Under the pieces are notes generated by a model. That model was not told where the DNA came from and did no database searches. It was given only the letters and a program-made list of their open reading frames with translations. The position numbers and the translations under genes are program-made. This document shows positions 6,465 through 13,397 of a DNA stretch of 14,117 bases, piece by piece; within the stretch, counting starts at the first letter, position 1; each line of letters opens with the position of its first letter. This stretch comes from Methylobacter sp. (lineage in GTDB: Bacteria; Pseudomonadota; Gammaproteobacteria; Methylococcales; Methylomonadaceae): the NCBI GenBank assembly GCA_028714995.1, contig JAQTLI010000022.1:1-14117 (forward strand). Reading direction: 5' to 3'.

Positions 6465-6502
6465 AAGCACTAAAAATAGGCACTTTAGGCGATATATCTG
6501 CC
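6465..6502 (-). other. Imperfect inverted repeat between GST and the CDF exporter
   Basis: Cctaaag and ctttagg flank an AT-rich loop, with tagg...gccta just beyond, inside the 211-base gap. No T-run follows on the - strand. It could be a weak terminator of the GST gene or part of the exporter's control region; the evidence is slight. Confidence 0.25.
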
Positions 6503-6553
6503 TATATAGAGTTGTATTGGGTTAAAAACAGCGTTCACAACATTGTTGAGTGA

Positions 6554-7162
6554 TTAAATAAGACCTTCTTCCCGCATTGCTTTTTGTACAGCGGGACGTG
6601 CAGCAATTTTAGTGGTGTAATCTGCCAGTACCGGCCAGCGGGAAATGTCAAAATTAACATATTGTCCCCAGCTCAGAGTGACAAATAAATAGGCATCGGC
6701 CACAGTAAAATGCTCGCTTAGCAAAAACGTTTTCGTCGAAAGCTGTTGTGCGACACTTTCCAGGCGCAAAGTCAGCGTGCCAATGGCCAGTTGTTTGGCG
6801 GCTTCCGGTGTAGCAGGATTAAACAAAGGCCCAAATCCTCCTTTATGAATCTCGGTTGAAATGAAGTTTAGCCATTGTTGCAACTGATAACGTTCAAACG
6901 TACCGGCTAATGGAGCTAGTTTTTTAGCAGGAGCCTGGTCGGCAAGATACTGGACGATGGCGGGAACTTCCGTTAGTTTTTTGCCCTCATCAAATATCAG
7001 CACCGGCACATAACCGTCAGGATTTATTAATCGGAAATCTTCGCCGCTTTCGGTGCGTTTGCTTTTCAGATCAACTTTAACCAGCTCAATAGAGAGTTCT
7101 GCTTCACAGGCTACGATATGGGGCGATAACGAACAGGCACCTGGAGAATAATAGAGTTTCAT
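6554..7162 (-). CDS. gstA: Beta-class glutathione S-transferase (E. coli GstA-like)
   Basis: Cytoplasmic enzyme that conjugates glutathione to electrophiles; beta-class members also bind hydrophobic drugs and act as thiol-disulfide exchangers. The 202 residues match the family length (E. coli GstA 201). N-terminal thioredoxin-like domain (1 to about 80): MKLYYSPGACSLSPHI with the class-defining Cys10 and the neighbouring Ser11, then YVP with cis-Pro53, and Glu65 in the glutathione-binding loop. The all-helical C-terminal domain contains His106 (STEIHKGGFGPLF) and the conserved FTVADAYLFV segment with its N-capping motif. The ATG at 7162 has an AGAGG site 8 bases upstream. No truncation or missing residue was seen. 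It lies between metal and drug efflux genes, consistent with a stress or detoxification role, though its native substrate cannot be told. Confidence 0.95.
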   Translation of the reverse strand: MKLYYSPGACSLSPHIVACEAELSIELVKVDLKSKRTESGEDFRLINPDGYVPVLIFDEGKKLTEVPAIVQYLADQAPAKKLAPLAGTFERYQLQQWLNFISTEIHKGGFGPLFNPATPEAAKQLAIGTLTLRLESVAQQLSTKTFLLSEHFTVADAYLFVTLSWGQYVNFDISRWPVLADYTTKIAARPAVQKAMREEGLI

Positions 7163-7277
7163 GGTTTTTACCTCTGGGTTGTGTAATATGGTTAAATCAG
7201 AATGTTTGATGGTAATCGATTATCCTGACTTTTTACCAGTTGTCTTTTGACTTACTCCATCTCGGCAATTGCTCTAC

Positions 7278-7334
7278 CTCCTGCATAATCCACATGGATG
7301 TGGTGAATGCAGATATTGCAGGAGCAAATATCTG
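7278..7334. other. Nested and mutually exclusive hairpins
   Basis: Three perfect or near-perfect stems share this segment. Ctcctgca (7278-7285) pairs with tgcaggag (7317-7324), enclosing ccacat-gg-atgtgg (7290-7303). The right arm of the outer stem overlaps a different stem, cagatattgc (7310-7319) with gcaaatatctg (7324-7334), 10 pairs with one bulge and a four-base loop, so the outer stem and this one cannot form together. It lies 116 bases upstream of the GST start (- strand) and 5 bases past the last stop of the MFS remnant (- strand), so it could be the old terminator of that gene or a leader structure for GST. Confidence 0.5.
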
Positions 7335-7339
7335 TCCAT

Positions 7340-7660
7340 TCAGTCGGGAATCATACCGAATTTTTCTTTATCCACTTTCTTCAGAAAAGAGATATGGCAA
7401 GTGAAACCAGGAAAATAACGGCGATAATACCTTCAAACAAGTTGTTAAACGACATCACTCCTTTTTACGCAGGATTAACTGGGGGGATTTGTTTTAACGC
7501 GGCAAAATGAGGATCGGCGGCCACATCTGAACTCATTTTGTCTTTAAGTCCTTCCAGCAATTGCTGAGCTTGATAATTTGTTGCAGTGACAGATTCCCGT
7601 AAGCTTGCATAATGGGCTTTGCTCAAATAAATCATTAGCGTATTGGTATCAGCCAGTCCG
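7340..7660 (-). pseudogene. Decayed C-terminal part of a DHA2-family MFS drug exporter
   Basis: Read on the - strand from about 7660, the residues LADTNTLMIYLSKAHYASLRESV, shown here only as the landmarks LADTNTLMIYLS and AHYASLRESVTATN, resemble the last external loop of EmrB/QacA-type 14-helix exporters. An in-frame TAA at 7465-7467 interrupts it; past the stop, the same frame continues as MSFNNLFEGIIAVIFLVSLA, which fits the final membrane helix of the family. A TGA at 7381-7383 then follows, and a one-base shift restores FLKKVDKEKFGMIPD and a stop at 7340-7342. So the tail carries at least one nonsense codon and one frameshift, and the first four-fifths of the gene is absent. It abuts the TolC remnant head-to-head near 7650-7665. 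Family assignment is moderate; the decay is clear if the assignment is right. Confidence 0.6.
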
Positions 7661-8163
7661 CTGGCGCAGCAAATAGAATCACTGGGCCAACAGGCGCAGA
7701 GTGTAAAAGCGGGTTTGTTGCCGCAGGTCGCCGTCAATGGCAGCTACCAATTTCAGGAAAACCGATAAAAGACCTTTGATGGTATGTGGATGGCCAAAGT
7801 CGGCATGGATTGGAAGATATTTGACGGCAGTTCCCGTCATCGAAGCGATGCAATTACCCGGCAAGCCATTTCCTTAAAAGAGCAGCGCGATGACTACTTA
7901 TCCAGTATGATCAGTTTGCAGATACGCCAGACATGGCTGGATATTCAAGAGACCCAAAAACGCATCGCCGTGACTCAGCAAGCCAACGTAAGCCGATAAA
8001 ATTTTAAAGTCAGCACAGACCGCCACCAGCAGGGCTTGTCTACCAATACCGACGTGCATAAGGCGGAAGATTTACGCATCACGACGCACGATAACTTTAA
8101 CAATGCGAATGATGACTCGCATTGGCTACATTGCACTTGTGGCTTGCGTTAGGTATTTTGTAA
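7650..8163 (+). pseudogene. Decayed TolC-family outer membrane efflux protein (C-terminal portion)
   Basis: One frame carries a recognisable TolC-family sequence with several lesions. Pieces in order: LAQQIESLGQQAQSVKAGLL (from about 7661), PQVAVNGSYQFQENR, an in-frame TAA at 7766-7768, then KTFDGMWMAKVGMDWKIFDG, EQRDDYLSSM, QIRQTWLDIQETQKRIAV, a second in-frame TAA at 7997-7999, then NFKVSTDRHQQGLSTNTDV and DNFNNANDDS. A single missing base at about 8119-8122 shifts the frame; the next frame gives LATLHLWLALGIL and the natural stop TAA at 8161-8163. The motifs Q-G-L-S-T-N-T-D-V, R-Q-x-W-L-D-x-Q and W-x-I-F-D-G are typical of the second half of TolC-like channels. The N-terminal half is missing. 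It cannot yield a working channel. A working outer-membrane partner of a different type (NodT-like) lies at 13398. Confidence 0.85.
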
Positions 8164-8210
8164 CATTTGAAATCAGACTGTTCAAGTGCCGCCGAATTTA
8201 ATGATTCCGG

Positions 8211-8870
8211 TCATGTATGGCGGGATGGTTCTAGCTCCGTGTTGTCCCGCCTCAAGCTGCCGTGCAGGAACAAATGGATGGCCTGTCGTGCCCAGACATC
8301 GATTTCCACTTCGTCGGGCGTTGGTTCCAAGCCGAGCTGTAATTTTAGTATTCGTTCACTACGCAATGCGCTCAGGAATTGTTCGGCGAGAAAATGGGGA
8401 TTTATGGCGGCAAAATAGCCCGCTTGCTGCTGCTGGGCGAAAAACTGCGCGAGATGATCGAGGGTGCGCTGCGGCCCTTGATCATAGAATTGGGTGGCGA
8501 GATCGGGGAAGCGCGGCGACTCGCCGATGAGTATGGCGCGCACACGCACCACATTGGGCCGTGTGATGCTGTACAGAAATTGCTTGGCAAAAGAAGTCAG
8601 CGCTTCCTCTGGAGAGAGTTCCTGAACGTGTTCTATCGACAGGCTGGTGACGAATTGGTCGCTGCAACGCCTAATCACCGCGCCGAACAGTCCTGCCTTG
8701 CCACCAAACTGGCTATAGATGGTTCGCATTGACACGCATGCCTCTCTGGCGATGGTTTCCAGGCTGAGGTTGCCGTAGCCATGTTCAAGGAACAGGCTGA
8801 AGGCGGTGTCCAGTAACCGGTCGCGGCTTAGAAGTTCATCTCCTTTGCGAGGCCTTCCGCGTTTAACCAT
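8211..8870 (-). CDS. TetR/AcrR-family transcriptional repressor of the adjacent RND pump
   Basis: One-component regulator of 219 residues, expected to bind DNA as a dimer and release it on ligand binding. The N-terminus MVKRGRPRKGDE is a basic arm typical of the family; residues about 14-62 form the TetR helix-turn-helix domain (LLDTAFSLFLEHGYGNLSLE, then TIAREACVSMRTIYSQFGGK), including the hallmark Y-x-x-F-x-x-K/A-x-x-L-F pattern. The remainder is a divergent helical ligand and dimer domain. The gene is divergent from the pump operon, with 103 bases between the two chosen starts. A 24-base palindrome (8921-8944) lies between them, and a further copy of its half-site (atggtaa, 8868-8874) covers this gene's own start codon, suggesting autoregulation. 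Ligand unknown. Family certain; the local target is inferred from position. Confidence 0.93.
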   Translation of the reverse strand: MVKRGRPRKGDELLSRDRLLDTAFSLFLEHGYGNLSLETIAREACVSMRTIYSQFGGKAGLFGAVIRRCSDQFVTSLSIEHVQELSPEEALTSFAKQFLYSITRPNVVRVRAILIGESPRFPDLATQFYDQGPQRTLDHLAQFFAQQQQAGYFAAINPHFLAEQFLSALRSERILKLQLGLEPTPDEVEIDVWARQAIHLFLHGSLRRDNTELEPSRHT

Positions 8871-8891
8871 GGTAAGTGCTCATAATATTAA

Positions 8892-8920
8892 TTGACTTAA
8901 ACTGTATCATACTTTAAATT
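8892..8920 (+). promoter_or_regulatory. Predicted sigma-70 promoter of the RND operon
   Basis: TTGACT (8892-8897) and TAAATT (8915-8920) are separated by 17 bases, matching the consensus at 5 of 6 and 4 of 6 positions. The start of transcription would fall near 8927, inside the palindrome that follows, which is the usual arrangement for repression by a TetR-type protein. It also places the upstream in-frame ATG at 8923 at or before the transcript start, favouring ATG 8974 for the first pump gene. Confidence 0.6.
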
Positions 8921-8944
8921 AAATGGTAATATTTCTTACCATTT
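8921..8944. promoter_or_regulatory. Perfect palindrome, probable operator of the TetR-type repressor
   Basis: Aaatggtaa (8921-8929), a six-base spacer tatttc, and ttaccattt (8936-8944) form a perfect inverted repeat with 9-base arms. It sits immediately downstream of the predicted -10 element and between the divergent repressor and pump genes. Binding here would block the pump promoter. Confidence 0.75.
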
Positions 8945-8973
8945 TTGCTATTAAAGATCAGGGTGTAAAAACG

Positions 8974-10191
8974 ATGAAAAAAGAAACGTATATATCGGAA
9001 GTCATCCATCGTTTAAGCCTGCCTGGGAGATCCAGGCAGCACACACGAATGGGCCTGCTGGCCGCCGTCACCCTGATGACGATGATCGGGTGCGGAAACC
9101 ATGACGATTCTGCTTCTAAACAGGGCCAGTTGCCCAAAGTCAAAATCGCACAGCCTCTGTCGCAAGAAGTGACTGAGTGGGACGAATACACAGGCCGCAT
9201 CGAAGCGGTCAATTCGGTAGAGGTGCGCTCCCGGGTGAGCGGCTACCTGGAGAAGGTGAACTTCAAGGCAGGGGACAAGGTACATAAAGGCGATCTTTTA
9301 TTCCAGATTGATCCTAAACCATTCACGGCTCAATTGAACTATGCCGTAGCCGAACTGGAGCGTGCCAAATCCCGTCATGAATTGGCAAAAAATGATCTGG
9401 CACGCGCAGAGCGTTTGTTTCGCGCCAAAGCCATTTCCGAAGAGGAGCACGATGCGCGCAGCAAGGGGCTTAGGGAAACCCTTGCGGCAGTTCAGTCTGC
9501 GGAAGCCAATGTTTACACGGCACGGTTGAATCTGGAGTATACCCAGGTTCACTCCCCGATAAACGGCCGGATCGGTCGTGAATTAATCACCGCCGGCAAT
9601 TTGGTTAACGGTGGTGGAGGCGATGCAACCTTGTTGACCTTCATCGTCTCCACCGATCCTGTGTATGTTTACGTGGATGCGGATGAGCGCTCGGTGCTGA
9701 AATACCGGCGTCAGGCCAAGGAAGGAGGTCGCGGCAGTCTGGGAGAGGAACAGACACCCGTAGAGTTGGCTGTGGCTGATGAGCTTAGTTTTCCTCACCA
9801 AGGTCATCTCGACTATATATCACCACGTGAAGATGCGGCCACCGGCACATTTTCGTTACGGGGCGTGTTCGCCAACCCGGATGAATTGCTGAGCCCTGGA
9901 TTTTTTGCCCGTATGCGGATCCGCGCGAGCGCTCCGTACCCAGCCATTCTGCTTCCCGATCGGGCCATCGGTACGGATCAGGCGCAACGCTTCGTATGGG
10001 TGGTGAATCAGGAAAATCAGGTGGAATATCGCAAGGTAGAGCTGGGCGCCCATATCGGTCAATCCCGTGTGATCACCGAAGGGTTAAAGCCTGAAGAATG
10101 GGCGGTTATCGAAGGCATCCAGAAGCTCAAGCCGGGTGTTAAGGTGAATCCAGAACACATCTCGCTCACCGGGCGGGATGGAGAGAAATAG
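8974..10191 (+). CDS. RND efflux membrane-fusion (periplasmic adaptor) lipoprotein, MexE/AcrA-type
   Basis: Adaptor that links the inner-membrane pump to the outer-membrane channel. From ATG 8974 the protein has 405 residues, the normal size; an aGGGtg site lies at 8960-8965. The in-frame ATG at 8923 is inside the operator and is rejected; an ATG at 9049 (MGLLAAV) is a possible alternative that would give a shorter signal. Signal sequence ends in the lipobox M-I-G-C with Cys40 as the acylated residue. Domains in order: barrel-sandwich first half (EVRSRVSGYLEKVNFKAGDK, VHKGDLLFQIDPKPF), the alpha-helical hairpin (about 115-175), barrel-sandwich second half (VHSPINGRIGRELI, GNLVN), then the beta-barrel and membrane-proximal domains (LLPDRAIGTD, VEYRKVELG). 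WDEYTGRIEAVNSVEVRSRV resembles the MexE/BpeE branch. It is first in the operon; the pump starts 3 bases after its stop. Confidence 0.94.
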   Translation: MKKETYISEVIHRLSLPGRSRQHTRMGLLAAVTLMTMIGCGNHDDSASKQGQLPKVKIAQPLSQEVTEWDEYTGRIEAVNSVEVRSRVSGYLEKVNFKAGDKVHKGDLLFQIDPKPFTAQLNYAVAELERAKSRHELAKNDLARAERLFRAKAISEEEHDARSKGLRETLAAVQSAEANVYTARLNLEYTQVHSPINGRIGRELITAGNLVNGGGGDATLLTFIVSTDPVYVYVDADERSVLKYRRQAKEGGRGSLGEEQTPVELAVADELSFPHQGHLDYISPREDAATGTFSLRGVFANPDELLSPGFFARMRIRASAPYPAILLPDRAIGTDQAQRFVWVVNQENQVEYRKVELGAHIGQSRVITEGLKPEEWAVIEGIQKLKPGVKVNPEHISLTGRDGEK

Positions 10192-10194
10192 ACT

Positions 10195-13100
10195 ATGAAT
10201 CGATTCACACACTTTTTCATCGATCGCCCTATTTTCGCATCGGTAATATCCATCATTATTGTTCTGATCGGGGGCCTCGCACTCATCGGCTTGCCTATTG
10301 CCCAATATCCCGAGATTGCGCCCCCCACAGTGGTAGTGAGCGCGACCTATCCCGGCGCCAACGCCAAAGTGGTGGCAGAAACTGTGGCAACGCCTATCGA
10401 GCAGGAAGTGAACGGTGTCGAGGAAATGCTGTACATGTCCTCTCAGTCCACCAATAGCGGGAGCATGTCGCTTACCATTACTTTCAAGCCGGGTACTGAT
10501 CTGGACAAAGCCCAGGTACTGGTGCAGAACAGGGTGGCGCTGGCCGAACCCAAGCTGCCTCAGGAAGTAAGTCGGCAAGGCATCAGCGTCAAGAAACGCA
10601 GCCCTGACTTGAGTCTGGTAGTCAACTTGATCTCCCCGGACAAGCGTTACGACAGTGTTTACTTGAGCAATTACGCGCTGCTGCAAATCAAGGATACACT
10701 GGCGCGGCTGCCCGGTGTCGGTGAAATCATGGTGTTCGGCGCCCGTGACTACAGCATGCGCCTGTGGCTGAATCCGGAGAAGGTTGCCGCGCGCAATCTG
10801 ACTGCCAGCGACGTGGTCAACGCCATGCGGGAACAGAATATCCAGGTAGCGGCCGGTGTGGTCGGCCAGCTGCCGACAAAGGAGAGTACGGATTTCCAAT
10901 ACACGGTCAGCACGATGGGCCGGCTGATGGAGGCCGAACAGTTCGCAGATATCGTGATCAAAAAAGGGGCAGACGGCCAGGTGACTCGTCTCAAGGACGT
11001 GGCCCGCATCGAGCTGGGCGCCAAGGATTACAATTCTGCGCTATTTCTGGATGGCGAGCCCACCGTGGGTCTTGCCATCTTCCAGTTGCCCGGATCCAAC
11101 GCTCTGGAAACAAAAAAGGCGGTGGTCGACACCATGGAAAAACTGAAGAGGCGTTTTCCTGAGGGCCTTGATTACAATATGGTCTATGACACCGTTGTGT
11201 TCGTGCAGCAATCCATCAACGCGGTGGCCAAGACTCTATTCGAGGCCATCCTGCTGGTCTTGCTTGTGGTTGTATTATTTTTGCAGAACTGGCGCGCCTC
11301 TGTCATTCCGCTGCTTACCGTACCGGTCTCCTTAATTGGCACGTTTGCCGTCATGGCCGCTATGGGTCTGTCCCTGAACACCTTGTCGTTATTCGGCCTG
11401 GTGCTTGCTATCGGTATCGTTGTGGATGACGCCATCATCGTGGTAGAAAACGTGGAGCGCCATATCGCGGCAGGATTATCGGCCCGGGACGCCACCCGGA
11501 AAGCCATGGATGAAGTGGTAGGCCCCATCATTGCCACCGCGCTAGTTCTGGTCGCGGTGTTTGTGCCCACCGCCTTCATAACCGGCGTTTCGGGTGCATT
11601 CTACAAGCAGTTTGCGCTGACCATTGCGGTTTCCACGGTGATCTCGGCGTTCAACTCTCTGACCCTGAGTCCGGCCTTGTGCGCTGTGCTGCTGGATCGC
11701 GCACATGGCGACAAGGACTGGTTCACTCGGCTGATCGATCGCCTGTTCGGCCGTTTTTTCGCCGGCTTCAATCGGTTCTTCAATTCGTTCAGCGAAGGTT
11801 ACGCGCGCCTGGTCGGCAGGTTGATTCGCATGACGGCTGTGGTGCTGGTGCTCTATGTGGGACTCAATGGGCTCAATTTTCTGGCCTTTGAAAAAGTGCC
11901 GACGGGCTTCATTCCTCAGCAGGATCAGGGTTACCTGATTTTGTATGCGCAGCTGCCAGACGCAGCTTCGCTCGCTCGCACCCAGGAAATGGTTCAGCAG
12001 GCTAACCGCATCGTTCTGGAAACGAAAGGCGTCAAGCATCTGAACGCCTATGCCGGCTTTTCCATCTTAAGCGGCTCGAGCCAGTCCAACGTCGCCACGA
12101 TGTTCGCCCGGCTCGATGATTTCGACCAGCGCGCCGGTCACCCGGAGCTTCATGCCGATGCGGTCATCAAAAGTCTTCAGCAGCGGCTCGCCCAGGTCGA
12201 AGGTGCCCACATTGCCGTATTTGCTCCGCCTCCGATCCGGGGTATGAGTTCGGTAGGCGGTTTTAAGCTGCAAGTTCAGGATCGCACTAATGCCGGTATT
12301 GAGGCGCTGCAAAGCACCGTCAACGAGCTCATCGCCAAGGGCAATCAGCAACCTGGTCTGGCCGGGCTGTTTACGACCTTCCGTGCGTCAGTTCCGCAAC
12401 CTTTTCTGGACGTGGATCGTACCCGGGCCAAGTCTATGGATGTGCCCTTGAAAGAAGTGTTCGACACCTTGCAGATCTATCTGGGTTCGATGTATGTGAA
12501 TGATTTCAACAGTTTTGGCAGAACATATCAGGTGGTGGCACAGGCCGATTCAGAGTTTCGCATGAAACCGGAGGACATCATCGAACTGAAAACACGGAAT
12601 CTGCAAAGCGGCATGGTACCGCTGGGGTCTCTCATGTCGGTTAAGGAAATTACCGGACCCGACAAGATCACACGCTACAATATGTATCCGGCTGCGGAAA
12701 TTAACGGCGGCACCTTGCCCGGCGTCAGCTCCGGCCAGGCGATTACTGTCATGAACAAATTGCTGGGTGCAGAGCTGCCGCCGGGATTCGATTTTGAATG
12801 GACTGAACTCAGCCTACAACAGGTCTTGGCCGGAAACGTCGCCCTGCTTGTTTTTCCGCTGAGTGTGATCTTTGTGTTTTTGGCCTTGGCAGCCCAGTAT
12901 GAAAGCTGGTCATTACCGTTTGCAGTGATCCTGATTGTGCCCATGTGTATTCTGTCCTCCCTGGCCGGTGTGTGGTTGCGCGGTATGGACAACAACATCT
13001 TCACCCAGATCGGCTTCATCGTATTGGTGGGATTGGCCAGCAAGAACGCCATTCTAATTGTGGAGTTTGCCAAGCGGCGCCAGGAGGGCGGGCTTAACCG

Positions 13101-13383
13101 TTTCGAAGCGGCGGTGGAAGCCGCGCGGATCCGTCTGCGGCCCATTCTGATGACCTCATTCGCCTTCATCATGGGCGTGTTTCCGCTGGTGATAGCCCAA
13201 GGGGCGGGGGCAGAATCGCGGCAGCTATTGGGCACCGCCGTGTTCAGCGGCATGCTGGGCGTGACTTTGTTCGGTCTCCTGTTAACGCCGGTGTTCTATG
13301 TGATTGTGCAGGGCTTGGCACAACGCTGGCAGTCCTCCAAACAAAAGGCTAAGGGTTTGTTGACCGATGAGCCCCACTTATGA
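10195..13383 (+). CDS. RND multidrug efflux pump, HAE-1 family (MexF/AcrB-type)
   Basis: Inner-membrane proton-driven exporter that forms a trimer and passes substrates to the adaptor and outer-membrane channel. The 1062 residues equal the size of MexF-type pumps. Architecture: membrane helix 1 (FFIDRPIFASVISIIIVLIG), the first large periplasmic loop (PGANAKVVAETVATPIEQEV), helices 2-6, a second large loop, then helices 8-12. Proton-relay residues are present: Asp411-Asp412 (GIVVDDAIIVVENVERH, the family's helix-4 pair) and Lys950 (GLASKNAILIVEFAKRR). The ETVATPIEQEVNGVE and GVGEIMVFGARDYSMRLWL segments are typical of the HAE-1 group. ATG 10195 has GGAGAG about 9 bases upstream, overlapping the end of the previous gene. 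No lesions seen. Substrate is not predictable from sequence beyond multidrug or solvent type. The GC-rich composition contrasts with the sugar-phosphate genes to the left. Confidence 0.96.
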   Translation: MNRFTHFFIDRPIFASVISIIIVLIGGLALIGLPIAQYPEIAPPTVVVSATYPGANAKVVAETVATPIEQEVNGVEEMLYMSSQSTNSGSMSLTITFKPGTDLDKAQVLVQNRVALAEPKLPQEVSRQGISVKKRSPDLSLVVNLISPDKRYDSVYLSNYALLQIKDTLARLPGVGEIMVFGARDYSMRLWLNPEKVAARNLTASDVVNAMREQNIQVAAGVVGQLPTKESTDFQYTVSTMGRLMEAEQFADIVIKKGADGQVTRLKDVARIELGAKDYNSALFLDGEPTVGLAIFQLPGSNALETKKAVVDTMEKLKRRFPEGLDYNMVYDTVVFVQQSINAVAKTLFEAILLVLLVVVLFLQNWRASVIPLLTVPVSLIGTFAVMAAMGLSLNTLSLFGLVLAIGIVVDDAIIVVENVERHIAAGLSARDATRKAMDEVVGPIIATALVLVAVFVPTAFITGVSGAFYKQFALTIAVSTVISAFNSLTLSPALCAVLLDRAHGDKDWFTRLIDRLFGRFFAGFNRFFNSFSEGYARLVGRLIRMTAVVLVLYVGLNGLNFLAFEKVPTGFIPQQDQGYLILYAQLPDAASLARTQEMVQQANRIVLETKGVKHLNAYAGFSILSGSSQSNVATMFARLDDFDQRAGHPELHADAVIKSLQQRLAQVEGAHIAVFAPPPIRGMSSVGGFKLQVQDRTNAGIEALQSTVNELIAKGNQQPGLAGLFTTFRASVPQPFLDVDRTRAKSMDVPLKEVFDTLQIYLGSMYVNDFNSFGRTYQVVAQADSEFRMKPEDIIELKTRNLQSGMVPLGSLMSVKEITGPDKITRYNMYPAAEINGGTLPGVSSGQAITVMNKLLGAELPPGFDFEWTELSLQQVLAGNVALLVFPLSVIFVFLALAAQYESWSLPFAVILIVPMCILSSLAGVWLRGMDNNIFTQIGFIVLVGLASKNAILIVEFAKRRQEGGLNRFEAAVEAARIRLRPILMTSFAFIMGVFPLVIAQGAGAESRQLLGTAVFSGMLGVTLFGLLLTPVFYVIVQGLAQRWQSSKQKAKGLLTDEPHL

Positions 13384-13397
13384 ACCAAGGAATAAAG

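Noticed and set aside
7465..7737. 90-codon - strand frame as an intact small gene
   Set aside because: Only the part left of about 7660 looks coding; the first 27 residues are antisense to the TolC remnant, so the ATG at 7737 is accidental.
7784..7999. 71-codon + strand frame as a small independent protein
   Set aside because: It is an internal stretch of the TolC remnant bounded by a nonsense codon on each side; the same frame continues with family-like sequence beyond both.
8186..8530. 114-codon + strand frame opposite the repressor
   Set aside because: It overlaps the TetR-type gene antisense and shows no recognisable composition, despite a plausible-looking first 20 residues.
8923..8973. 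Upstream ATG at 8923 as the start of the membrane-fusion protein
   Set aside because: It lies within the operator palindrome and at or before the predicted transcription start, has no ribosome site, and adds residues before an already complete lipoprotein signal.
10084..10899. 271-codon open frame on the - strand inside the pump gene
   Set aside because: Fully antisense to the start of a well-conserved RND pump; the sequence has no family character.
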